From a virus: a stretch of DNA of 64,000 bases. Numbering within the stretch: the first letter of the stretch is position 1; each line of letters starts with the position of its first letter. Under the pieces are notes generated by a model. The model did no database searches. It saw only the letters and a list, made by a program, of their open reading frames with translations, and was not told where the DNA came from. The stretch covers positions 1 through 64,000 of IMG/VR virus record IMGVR_UViG_3300025009_000054, one strand, 5' to 3'. Made by a program: the position numbers and the translations under genes. Shown one piece after another: positions 54,061-63,026 of this stretch.

Positions 54061-55032
54061 CTATCCTTTATTTCTAGTTTGCAACGTATTACGTTCTGGT
54101 ATCTTATAGTAATCGATACCCATATCATCATTATATGCAGACTCAAGTTGTGGCCTATCGATAACATATATCTGGCTATTATCGAACACTATATATGATT
54201 TCCCACCCTCATATTCGTTATCATAGATAATTCCATCATAACCCTTAGACTTAAGGACGCTCACAAAATCTTGTGGAGTTTTTATCGTACCATCAGTAAA
54301 CTCCTCAGATACTCGACTATCACTACCGAACGCATTTTTGAGATTCTGTACCTCGTCCCAATATAAGGGATCACGATTAGTGTACATAGGGTTATTTATA
54401 CGCAAATACGCACGAAATACGTATGGGTCGGTATCACTCTCGTATCTATCATATGACGACTCTACGGCACCAGTCATATTATCGAAAGTACCCTTATCTC
54501 CAAAGTGGAAACCAATATCACCGTGTTCAAAGGTAGTAAAATCCTTATCAGTTATGTGATACACCACCATCGGCTTTCCATTACCATCAACTACCTTTGA
54601 TCCATTAAACCACGCCTCTACATCTGTATCTGTAGTTTGTGATGCTCTCTGTCCTGGAAATCTATTGGTTACAGGTGATCCCACGGTGCTCGGCATGTAA
54701 CCACGTGTAGCATCATTGATTTCCATCCCGCCCATTACAGGACTAACATTAAATAACATTAATAGGTCTGGATTGTCCTTCGATTCTTCTACGATATTTC
54801 CAATAGCTGTTACTCGATCAGGATATGTGTCCGCATTATACAAATCTATAAATAGCGGCTTATACTTGTCTGCGGCCATAGCTGACTGCTCACTACTGTA
54901 GATGATATCGGCGTATCCTATGAGCTGATTATAGAGATCATCAACTAGTTTTGGGTCGAACCATCCTTGTGAATCATTTCTATATAATTCACCAAGCTCA
55001 ATGACGTTAATTTGTTGTGCCGAAGACTTCAT
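54061..55032 (-). CDS. ADP-ribosyltransferase-like protein (ART-PolyVal type)
   Basis: 323 residues from ATG 55032 (AATGGAGGAAC). Residues about 160-320 show VEAWFNGSKVVDGNGKPMVVYHITDKDFTTFEHGDIGFHFGD, then VFRAYLRINNPM and SKGYDGIIYDNEYEGGKSYIVFDNSQIYVI, the ordered features of ART-PolyVal domains found in phage polyvalent proteins. These may ADP-ribosylate host targets after injection. A loose motif variant (QRASQ) precedes the domain. Activity not proven. Confidence 0.75.
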   Translation of the reverse strand: MKSSAQQINVIELGELYRNDSQGWFDPKLVDDLYNQLIGYADIIYSSEQSAMAADKYKPLFIDLYNADTYPDRVTAIGNIVEESKDNPDLLMLFNVSPVMGGMEINDATRGYMPSTVGSPVTNRFPGQRASQTTDTDVEAWFNGSKVVDGNGKPMVVYHITDKDFTTFEHGDIGFHFGDKGTFDNMTGAVESSYDRYESDTDPYVFRAYLRINNPMYTNRDPLYWDEVQNLKNAFGSDSRVSEEFTDGTIKTPQDFVSVLKSKGYDGIIYDNEYEGGKSYIVFDNSQIYVIDRPQLESAYNDDMGIDYYKIPERNTLQTRNKG

Positions 55033-56441
55033 TTGTTCCTCCATTGCTGAATCCTACTCTCTATATACGCCTTAATCTTCTCGTATGTTGCACGATACAC
55101 TTGATGACCCTTCATATAGGTATTGTAGAATGGGTCACTCTCGTCTTCTTTAGGGCGCACTAGACCCATCTTTTCCATATCCTCAATCTCACCTTCCCAA
55201 GCGATATCGGCAGCGAGTTGTGCGTACTTATATGGGTCTTTAAGCACTCTCTTCGTTGCAGGTGAGTTATCGGTTAGCGCATTTCCAATGAGGTCAAATA
55301 CGTGCCTATCTTCTAGTCTTACAGCAACATCCCCAGGCGTACAATACGCAAAATCTCTACCTTGGGCTGTCATGATATATATCTGGCGTTCGGCATCCCA
55401 TGTTGCTGTATATGGATTCTCGAAATCACCTGGCTCGTACCAATCGTCGTTATCATCACCACCGTATCCACGATCTATATCTATCGGAGTACGCGGTGGT
55501 GCAGTCGTTATCCTTGATTGTGCCTCTCTCCATCCAAATATTTTTGACACATGAGAAAGCATTTCATTGGACATGCCATGCTTCCTTCTCTCTTCCTTCA
55601 ATGTAGATAGTACATGTATATACCCATATCTTTCAAGGATTTTGTATACAATATTGGCTGGTAGCCAATTTCTAGACATCTTAAATATCTCATCATCTGA
55701 TGCGTCCATTGGCATGTTGAAAGCGGATATTCTTTCTTGATGAATCTGTTCATATTGCTTAACCATGCGACGTATATCAGCATCAACCTCGGCCATAGCA
55801 CCAATAAGCCTAAACGTAAACCACTTATCGAGCTGACCATCAGCCTCTGATGCATATTCCCTAAGTAGTCTTAGATCGGTTAAGTCTCTACTAAGTTTGC
55901 CACCTTCAATATCAAACATTCGTGCGTAGTGGATGGCTTTCATCCATATAAAGTCCATTATGCCACGTGGGCTCCATGATATATCAAGATGCGGAGGCAT
56001 CTTTAGCCATACATTACCGTCAATACTGTATATGGCATCGGATTCAAGCTTATTATCAGTCCTCATATAATAATTAATGGGGTGATGTGTTCCTGGTATT
56101 ACTTCACCGTTAATGCCACGAATAATATGAAGTAATGTGGTCCACGCATCCTTCTCATCAGCATCAACCCCATTAGCCATTTCAAACTTATCCCTATCAA
56201 TAATTACAGTGACATCAATATCGCTGTCATTTGTCCACTGTTCAGTTGCTGAGCTACCGATAAGATATAGTAATGTCCACTGATTCGGGTCATTGAAGTA
56301 TCCGGATAAAGCATCGAATATGCGTAGAGTCACCATGCCCTTTATATCATCACGTAGTACTGGCACATCATCAGATGTGTTCCATATATCCGGCGACAGC
56401 TTATTGTGTGGAAGGTCGATAATCGACGCTTTTCTATCCAT
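55029..56441 (-). CDS. Nucleotidyltransferase-fold protein
   Basis: 470 residues, ATG after GGAGAGTGAT. LIGSSATEQWTNDSDIDVTVIID at about 62-85 is the GS...DSDID metal-binding signature of the Pol-beta nucleotidyltransferase fold. The middle is helical, and the C-terminal part contains an MTAQG variant of the recurrent motif. Neighbouring ART-like and SWIM proteins suggest a group of proteins that could be carried in the virion. Substrate unknown. Confidence 0.75.
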   Translation of the reverse strand: MDRKASIIDLPHNKLSPDIWNTSDDVPVLRDDIKGMVTLRIFDALSGYFNDPNQWTLLYLIGSSATEQWTNDSDIDVTVIIDRDKFEMANGVDADEKDAWTTLLHIIRGINGEVIPGTHHPINYYMRTDNKLESDAIYSIDGNVWLKMPPHLDISWSPRGIMDFIWMKAIHYARMFDIEGGKLSRDLTDLRLLREYASEADGQLDKWFTFRLIGAMAEVDADIRRMVKQYEQIHQERISAFNMPMDASDDEIFKMSRNWLPANIVYKILERYGYIHVLSTLKEERRKHGMSNEMLSHVSKIFGWREAQSRITTAPPRTPIDIDRGYGGDDNDDWYEPGDFENPYTATWDAERQIYIMTAQGRDFAYCTPGDVAVRLEDRHVFDLIGNALTDNSPATKRVLKDPYKYAQLAADIAWEGEIEDMEKMGLVRPKEDESDPFYNTYMKGHQVYRATYEKIKAYIESRIQQWRNK

Positions 56442-56456
56442 ATCACTCTCCTATAA

Positions 56457-56744
56457 TTAATTCTTTATTCCATCTATCACTGAGGCTACTGCACAATCAA
56501 TCATGCCGCGCCAATCATGTGATTCTACCTGTTTCAAAAATCTCCTAATCGAGAAATCAGTCATATTTATCTTAATGCCGTGGATAGAAATACGTATAGT
56601 CTCAAATTTGCCAGTGAACGTTCCTAATATAAACGACTCAATATCTGTACTCGGCACTTTCGATACTATAGCATCCATCGTTTCTTGCATAAACATCTTA
56701 CCAAGTACTGGTGCTACAATTTTACTGATAAATGATAGATTCAT
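56457..56744 (-). CDS. Small hypothetical protein
   Basis: 95 residues, weak AGAAAGAAG site. Beta-rich middle (GKFETIRISIHGIKINMTDFSI). No family recognised. Confidence 0.6.
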   Translation of the reverse strand: MNLSFISKIVAPVLGKMFMQETMDAIVSKVPSTDIESFILGTFTGKFETIRISIHGIKINMTDFSIRRFLKQVESHDWRGMIDCAVASVIDGIKN

Positions 56745-56757
56745 TTCATTCTTCTTT

Positions 56758-57111
56758 CTATACCCTAAGGTCTATCTCGTCGCCAACCACATAACCATTA
56801 GAGTTGAACCATCCAGCATTAGCCTCTACAGCCCAGCTAGATTCTGGTGGTGCCACGCTCGTGTCCACCTCTGGTCTTACAGTATCTATAGCTGTTATGA
56901 TATTGTCATCACGCACGTAGCAGATATCGATGGAGAAGCGGACGTTTCTCATGTGATATCCCGCGCCACCATGCGTAGGGAATAATAGCCCCTTATCACC
57001 ATCTAAGGAAGCTACGTGCTGTAGCCCACGCATCTGCTTCTCTCGTGTATCCATATACGAAAGATGCATAATGACATCTCCAAACTTATTAGCTATCAGT
57101 GGATTCACCAT
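56758..57111 (-). CDS. DUF192-family protein
   Basis: 117 residues. MDTREKQMRGLQHVASLDGDKGLLFPT...GYHMRNVRFSIDICYVRDD.....AVEANAGWF follows the DUF192 pattern (R..GL, GMLF, WMKNT..PLDI.F, E..AGF). Small beta protein of unknown role also found in other phages. Overlaps the upstream gene by 23 nt. Confidence 0.75.
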   Translation of the reverse strand: MVNPLIANKFGDVIMHLSYMDTREKQMRGLQHVASLDGDKGLLFPTHGGAGYHMRNVRFSIDICYVRDDNIITAIDTVRPEVDTSVAPPESSWAVEANAGWFNSNGYVVGDEIDLRV

Positions 57112-57775
57112 CTATTATTCCATCCTCATCGTCATTATTGTGTGGTAAAATGTGTGATGTATCTATTATACTCGATTCGATGGATGCTAGTCTCTCCATT
57201 ACACGTCTGGCAAACTCCGGTTCCTGTCCAGGGAACATTTCCTTAACAACTGCGGCTACAGCCCTACTAAACGTGCTAATCTCCATGTTGATGATACTGA
57301 CGTTCATAACGTCTCCGCCAGTTCCGACGCCCTCTAGAGCTGCTAAGTCGCGTACCAGTCCTCGCGCTTCTCCGATATACCCTTGAATTGTTTTATGAGG
57401 CAACTGGTGTGGGGGAATATTCTCTAACATTTCGATAAAACCGATGACTTTGGACAATAGCATGTTCAGTGTAGAAGCCTTGTCGTTCATATCGAGCTTT
57501 CCTATTTTGTATAGCTCATTGATAGACTTCATTTCTGACGATACCATTATTTGATTCGCTACTGCTTCAGTTGTTACTTTTGCATCACCCATATGTTTTT
57601 TCTTATGGGCGTATAGTGCACGTAGATTATACTTAATCGTGAATCGTTCTAGTATCTCTCTTTGTATCTCAGGCATAGATTTATTCAGGAGTATCATACT
57701 CTCAATAAGGTTACGATGTCCTGAATTACATACACTACACGTTGGATTATGTTTTGACATTGCTTTAGTAGCCAT
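57089..57775 (-). CDS. Zinc-binding HTH-like protein, possible small terminase
   Basis: 228 residues, ATG after TAGGAGTTTCAT. CSVCNSGHRNLIESMILLNKSMPEIQREILERFTIKYNLRALYAHKKKHM combines a Cys/His site with a helix-turn-helix-like repeat, as in small phage DNA-binding proteins that feed the terminase. The helical C-terminal part is acidic. Called from context only; a transcription factor is equally possible. Confidence 0.55.
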   Translation of the reverse strand: MATKAMSKHNPTCSVCNSGHRNLIESMILLNKSMPEIQREILERFTIKYNLRALYAHKKKHMGDAKVTTEAVANQIMVSSEMKSINELYKIGKLDMNDKASTLNMLLSKVIGFIEMLENIPPHQLPHKTIQGYIGEARGLVRDLAALEGVGTGGDVMNVSIINMEISTFSRAVAAVVKEMFPGQEPEFARRVMERLASIESSIIDTSHILPHNNDDEDGIIDGESTDS

Positions 57776-57814
57776 ATGAAACTCCTATATTCTATTATAA
57801 ATAGTAGCTAGGGA

Positions 57815-58582
57815 TTATAGAACCATGTCGCCAAATACTAATCTCAGATCTTTTTTAATAGTACTAATGCGGTTGACAACACGTGTCTCACTAATACCAA
57901 ACATTGCGCTTATGGTCTTGTAGTTTTGTTCGGGGAGGAAGAAGTAAGCGTGGAATATATCGTAATCAAATTTTGTATAATTATTGAGTATGTGATCTAG
58001 CATTGTATCGACAAGTGACTTCGCATCTAACCTAGCGATTATAGCATCGGTATTGTCATCCACACATGGGCTTAAAGCATCTAAAACTGACGGATCCCCT
58101 ACCAGAACATTTCTATTCTGGTCGCGCATTAGTCGTTCTATTTTATCGAGAGCCCTAATGGACAACATCCTCTTTACAAATACATTATAATATGCAGGAC
58201 CACCAATAGTATAGTCATGTAATGTAAGCTTAGTAAATTCACTACGCGACCACACATATAACTCTTCCCACGATATTAAATTTGCATGACCTATGTAGTA
58301 TTTCTTAGTAACGCTAACAATAAGGGCTTCAAATTGTCTGAGTAGCCACTCCATAGACTCATTATCGCCATCCTGTGACAATGCTACGCGTCTATTTATT
58401 TCCGCTATTAGTGCTTTTTTACCACCGGTGCCGCCCTGTACATGACTAGGCGGCACCACTTCAATGCTATGCTCAGGCGATCTACACATATCGCATAGAC
58501 CCACATCATTATCTGAATCGATTAGATATCTAATTCCACATTCGGCACATGTGCCAAATATACCATCAGGTCCCATCACCAT
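57815..58582 (-). CDS. Sigma-70-family factor with N-terminal zinc ribbon
   Basis: 255 residues, ATG after GAGGATGGTTAGCT. CAECGIRYL...CDMC ribbon at residues 12-33. A region-2-like stretch spans about 80-160 (LLRQFEALIVSVTKKYYI...SWEELYVWSRSEFTKLTLHDYTIG...YYNVFVKRML). Region 4 with helix-turn-helix (YKTISAMFGISETRVVNRISTIKKDLR) lies at about 215-245. It probably directs RNA polymerase to a class of phage promoters. It is co-transcribed with recombination genes, so it is a candidate for switching to late genes. Confidence 0.8.
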   Translation of the reverse strand: MVMGPDGIFGTCAECGIRYLIDSDNDVGLCDMCRSPEHSIEVVPPSHVQGGTGGKKALIAEINRRVALSQDGDNESMEWLLRQFEALIVSVTKKYYIGHANLISWEELYVWSRSEFTKLTLHDYTIGGPAYYNVFVKRMLSIRALDKIERLMRDQNRNVLVGDPSVLDALSPCVDDNTDAIIARLDAKSLVDTMLDHILNNYTKFDYDIFHAYFFLPEQNYKTISAMFGISETRVVNRISTIKKDLRLVFGDMVL

Positions 58583-60305
58583 AGCTAACCATCCTCACCG
58601 TACTGGTACTGCCAGTATCGGACACTGTATAAACGTAGTCCATCTGATCGTGAATATCGTCCACATGACTAATTATAAAAACCTGATCGACTGCGCACAA
58701 TGGTGACCTAAATAACGATATCATCAGTTGTCTACGCTCACGGTCCAATGTACTTAATATCTCATCCATAAACATTGAGTGTATGCCCCTGCCAGAATAT
58801 TCGGACAGCACTCTAGATATAGCCAATCTTAGTGACATATTGAACACGTCTATCTCCCCACCGGAGAACGTCGACAGTGGGTGCAATCCATCGCCACTAT
58901 ATATCTGGATATTATAATTATCATCTACTACAACCTGATTATACTTGCCATCAGTCAAGTGAGTAGTGTATTGGCTAGCGTAGTATCCCAGTAATGGTAG
59001 GATTCTACTAGTCACCTCAGATCTAAAACCAGTTAAAAGACGCTCTAATTGTGTTAGTTTGTGTTTATCACATAGTAGCGCATCGACAGTATTTTTATGT
59101 GAGTCGTATTGCGATATAGTTGACGATATTATCACTATCCTATTCTCAATACGAGAGATGTCCTGGCGCAAGGCGGACTGCACCCCCATAGCATTATTAT
59201 ATTCCGCACTTACTTGTCTATAACGATTGGCATGTTCAGACATCATCGCATTAATTCTAGCGGTAATACCATCGGCAGCATCATTATGAGTGTTAACATT
59301 AGTATTGGCAGATTCCCAATCAGCCCTACGTCTATTTATATTCAAATCAAGCACACTATACTTCTCGCTAAGGTCTACTGATGTTTTATTATATTGTTCA
59401 CCCATAGTACCGAAACACGTCGGGCATACGCCATTGGGACCCAATGCATTAATGCCCTGAATCTGTTCATATATAACGTGTTGACGAGACGCTAGACCTG
59501 ATATCTCGTTCATTATGTCGTCACGTACACGCATCCAAGCATGGCATTCACCTTGTTCACGTGCAAGTTCTACCTTAATATCATCAATAAATTGCGGTTG
59601 ACTTGGAAATAGATCAATCTTATTCTTTAGGTCAGATACGACTTGATTACACTCGTCAATAAGTGTCTGATTATTTGTGAGCTGAGTATTTAAATCACTC
59701 AACTCATCTTTCATAGATGATACGTCCGATACTATATATGGCTGGTGTTCCCCAACACGCTGATCTATGGACCTAGATTTGGAACGTGTTTCCGTGATAG
59801 CCTTATCAACACGGTTTACTCCAAGCATCGACATGATGATCTCGCGTCTTTGTGCAGGTTGTAAACTACTTAGGGCATCTATCTCTTTCTGTTTACAAAA
59901 CATTGATACCATGAATGGCTTATATCCCATTCCAAGTATGCTAGCCATCGACTTACCTACAGCATCAACGCCATGTGCTATCTCTACTCCTCCGGTGATT
60001 ATTGATGCTGTTATGGTATCATTAGTACCCTTCATTTCACGCAGGACTGTATAATCAATTCCATCTATGGAGAATGTAATTGATACTGATACGGGTTGTT
60101 TAGATGTTGACCCTCTCTTACGTAAGGCTGACTTTACATCTTTACCACTCTGCTGGATACCATATAGTGCCCATGCTATTGCACCCATAAAATTACTTTT
60201 ACCACTACCATTAGGACCAGTTATGCCTATTAGTCCACATGGCACGTCCATGTCTACCTCAGTGAATTGACAAAAATTAGCAATTTGTATGTGTTTAATA
60301 ATCAC
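58566..60305 (-). CDS. sbcC: SbcC/Rad50-like ATPase (T4 gp46-like)
   Basis: 579 residues from GTG 60305. Walker A GPNGSGKS at 30-37, a zinc hook CPTC near 292 between coiled-coil arms, the ABC signature STFSGGE near 477 and Walker B MFMDEILSTLD near 510. The short coiled coil matches phage gp46 rather than bacterial SbcC. With the next gene it processes DNA ends for recombination-dependent replication. Confidence 0.93.
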   Translation of the reverse strand: MIIKHIQIANFCQFTEVDMDVPCGLIGITGPNGSGKSNFMGAIAWALYGIQQSGKDVKSALRKRGSTSKQPVSVSITFSIDGIDYTVLREMKGTNDTITASIITGGVEIAHGVDAVGKSMASILGMGYKPFMVSMFCKQKEIDALSSLQPAQRREIIMSMLGVNRVDKAITETRSKSRSIDQRVGEHQPYIVSDVSSMKDELSDLNTQLTNNQTLIDECNQVVSDLKNKIDLFPSQPQFIDDIKVELAREQGECHAWMRVRDDIMNEISGLASRQHVIYEQIQGINALGPNGVCPTCFGTMGEQYNKTSVDLSEKYSVLDLNINRRRADWESANTNVNTHNDAADGITARINAMMSEHANRYRQVSAEYNNAMGVQSALRQDISRIENRIVIISSTISQYDSHKNTVDALLCDKHKLTQLERLLTGFRSEVTSRILPLLGYYASQYTTHLTDGKYNQVVVDDNYNIQIYSGDGLHPLSTFSGGEIDVFNMSLRLAISRVLSEYSGRGIHSMFMDEILSTLDRERRQLMISLFRSPLCAVDQVFIISHVDDIHDQMDYVYTVSDTGSTSTVRMVSYGDGT

Positions 60306-61432
60306 TTATCATCTTCCTCCATCATAGACGTTCCCATGTCAATTATTTCCTGAGGTTGACCAGCACTATATTCCATCCACATCGATACCAGATCAACTCT
60401 ACTGGATGTACCATTACCTATCATTTCCATGTCGATAGTCTTGATATTGAACTTGTAATACGGTGATCCCATCAATACACTCTTAATCTGGCCCCAGTTT
60501 ATTGAGGCATGTAAATCCTTTCGCATACCGATTATATTAATTCTAAGTAATAAATCTTTACTTGGCAAAGATTCTATATAATTGCATATGGAGTCGGTTG
60601 CCTCTGCGGGATTTAGGGTACTAAGATCTATCGGTGGTGAATCGATCATTGGACGTGTTGGTATTGGTATGGCGTCAATTGATATGCTATCCATAGCTGC
60701 ACTATACTTGATGTGATATGCATAACATGGTGCCGCCTCATCAAACCCACCACGCTCCGTACCACCTGGTATCAATACCAGCTTATCGGTGCCAGGATTC
60801 GGATATATGTAATGTTGATTATGATTATGTCCAACGATAGTAAGCCTTGCATTGTCCGGTATTTTATCCATGCGAAGTACGCATTGTGCACCACTTACAG
60901 GACAATCAGGAGTGGCTACATTAGTATGTGCTACGATTATATTATAGCACTCTTTTACTGTTACTATGGAATCCATATACTGATCGAACTGTTCCTGTGT
61001 ATCTACGTATGGAATAACGTGTACAACCACATCTATTGACGAGATCGGTATCACCCTCATATCACCATGAACAAATACCACGTTCTGTTGGAAATGGAAA
61101 GCTTCATCCATCACTGAGAATATGTGTCCAGTAGACGTAGTTTTCGGTGTACAATGGTTTCCAGCATCGACAATAACCATCTTCGCCACTTTTCCCATAA
61201 TTCTGTGCTGGTTTATGGCGAATGTTGTGGTACGTGAACTTGGTCTAACGCGCTCAAACAGATCGCCAGCATTTATGACAAAATCAGGCTTTAATTCCTG
61301 TACCTTCTGTGTACAGAATGCGAATGCATCCCTAAAGTCTAATTCCCTCATGTTAACGCCGTCTATGGTCTTATATCCCGCGCTATAATCTAGGTGCGGG
61401 TCTGAAAATACTATTGCCGTCCAATCTTTCAT
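60302..61432 (-). CDS. sbcD: SbcD/Mre11-like nuclease (T4 gp47-like)
   Basis: 376 residues, ATG after AGAGGAGATT. Metallophosphoesterase motifs in order: FSDPHLDY, INAGDLFE, DAGNHCTPK (GNHD variant with Cys), FVHGD and VGHNHNQHY. Forms the MR complex with the SbcC-like product; the genes overlap by 4 nt. The Cys replacing Asp in GNHD is a small oddity. Confidence 0.93.
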   Translation of the reverse strand: MKDWTAIVFSDPHLDYSAGYKTIDGVNMRELDFRDAFAFCTQKVQELKPDFVINAGDLFERVRPSSRTTTFAINQHRIMGKVAKMVIVDAGNHCTPKTTSTGHIFSVMDEAFHFQQNVVFVHGDMRVIPISSIDVVVHVIPYVDTQEQFDQYMDSIVTVKECYNIIVAHTNVATPDCPVSGAQCVLRMDKIPDNARLTIVGHNHNQHYIYPNPGTDKLVLIPGGTERGGFDEAAPCYAYHIKYSAAMDSISIDAIPIPTRPMIDSPPIDLSTLNPAEATDSICNYIESLPSKDLLLRINIIGMRKDLHASINWGQIKSVLMGSPYYKFNIKTIDMEMIGNGTSSRVDLVSMWMEYSAGQPQEIIDMGTSMMEEDDK

Positions 61433-61442
61433 AATCTCCTCT

Positions 61443-62792
61443 TTAATCTATCCCATCGCAGTCGATATCATCCTGTATTGCACTAAACCTAGTGAACTTA
61501 TCGCCACCCTGAAACTTTTTATATGATTGCATCTGATCTACATAGCCCCTACTAGAGTCAAATAATGGGTCTGGATGGTAATATGTGATATCACCCTCAG
61601 GCTGAAGATGATTTTGTATATCCGGCATCGCATCCTGCATCTCCTCGGATATGATATTATATATATCAGTAATGCGTCCACTAAGGTTAATTATACGGTC
61701 TTCATATTCCTCTTTAAGAACATTATACTCTTTTCGTAGATCATCAAGCTCATCTTTATGAGAAGCAATTACCTCATTACGTGTCGATCGTAATTCATTT
61801 ACAAGATCGGTACGCGATTCCTCAGTATTACTCTCCAAGTTTTCATCTTGAAATTTAGCTACCCATGACCTAACCAACCTACGTAATACGCCAGGGTGTA
61901 ACGCCTCAAGTGCGTCGAGTTCTACAGCTCCAGTACCAAATTCTAGTTCAAATCTAGCTTTCCTACGTTCAGTTTCCTTTATAGGAATACGTGGCAGATG
62001 ATATTGCTGTATTTGCTCCTGCGTCAACATGATAGGAATAAGTTGTATGTCTTGATCTAATCCTCTATCTTTAATAAAGTACTCAAGCTTCCTCGACACT
62101 GATACTGGCATCGTCTGTCCTGCAGGGTCAAAATCACTTATGTACAAAATGCGAGTTGGTTTTCCTACATCTTCAATCCTCTTAACGGCATTTAATGTCG
62201 CTGTAAGGGATAACTCACCGAGCCCCGTCACAAGGTTAACACTACGACCCTGACAGATTGGTAATAGTATATCATTCATGGTGGATTTCTCACACCATAT
62301 CTCTATATTTATTGGCTGGATTGTGTCATAATCGTATATGGTATATCTTGGCATATCAGGAAACTGAGGGAGCGTTACATCGCTAAACCCATATGTATCA
62401 ACATTTATCGATGGTTCGGCTGGTGGATTACTATATATATGCGGATCCGGATTGCGCCTATCGACAAATGCACCTGGGTCTACTAATCCTAGATATCTAG
62501 CAGCTTTAGCGGCTTCACTAATAAATCCCCAACATTTCTCAGTGTTATGATATGGATCACCATTGGGCATCATTGGTGGTGGTGACTGACTGACGAGTTG
62601 ATAATGCACACGTCTAATGTGTACACCGTAATCATAACCATATTCATCCCACAAACCTTTAAACCATCTAGCTAACGTCTTGTCACTCTCTGTACCGACA
62701 TAGAATGGATCATTATTGGGCGATAATGCGACTAGATCGCCTACACGGCACCCAATATCCTTAGCCATTCTCTTGATATCATCGTAATTCAT
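61443..62792 (-). CDS. Toprim protein resembling topoisomerase VI subunit A
   Basis: 449 residues, ATG after AAAGGGTTAAATAAT. An N-terminal winged-helix-like part (FKGLWDEYGYDYGVHIRRVHYQLVS) precedes IEIWCEKSTMNDIL and ILYISDFDPAGQTMPVSVSRKLEYFI (about 172-240), a Toprim fold with Glu and DxD. This order is that of Spo11/Topo VI-A proteins, but no catalytic Tyr can be assigned by eye. A coiled coil follows. Lies among replication genes; role probably DNA cleavage or topology. Confidence 0.75.
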   Translation of the reverse strand: MNYDDIKRMAKDIGCRVGDLVALSPNNDPFYVGTESDKTLARWFKGLWDEYGYDYGVHIRRVHYQLVSQSPPPMMPNGDPYHNTEKCWGFISEAAKAARYLGLVDPGAFVDRRNPDPHIYSNPPAEPSINVDTYGFSDVTLPQFPDMPRYTIYDYDTIQPINIEIWCEKSTMNDILLPICQGRSVNLVTGLGELSLTATLNAVKRIEDVGKPTRILYISDFDPAGQTMPVSVSRKLEYFIKDRGLDQDIQLIPIMLTQEQIQQYHLPRIPIKETERRKARFELEFGTGAVELDALEALHPGVLRRLVRSWVAKFQDENLESNTEESRTDLVNELRSTRNEVIASHKDELDDLRKEYNVLKEEYEDRIINLSGRITDIYNIISEEMQDAMPDIQNHLQPEGDITYYHPDPLFDSSRGYVDQMQSYKKFQGGDKFTRFSAIQDDIDCDGID

Positions 62793-62807
62793 ATTATTTA
62801 ACCCTTT

Positions 62808-63026
62808 CTACTGATATCCATGCACATACATCGTAAACATGCTCTGTGTCCACTCATCGATACGAGCCCTACCAGCACTAAGTGGGCACGCACTGAATAG
62901 CGTGCCCTTCTTATGTGCGGTAAGCCATGCCTCATACTGCGCAGATTTCTTATTATACACTATTTCCAGTAGAGGCATTATTCCATCAACAGGACCACTC
63001 ATTCTAGTCCTACTATGACTAATCAT
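62808..63026 (-). CDS. Small hypothetical protein
   Basis: 72 residues, start overlapping the polymerase stop (TAATG) with a GAGGGTGCTGG site. No motif. Lies between the polymerase and Toprim genes. Confidence 0.6.
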   Translation of the reverse strand: MISHSRTRMSGPVDGIMPLLEIVYNKKSAQYEAWLTAHKKGTLFSACPLSAGRARIDEWTQSMFTMYVHGYQ

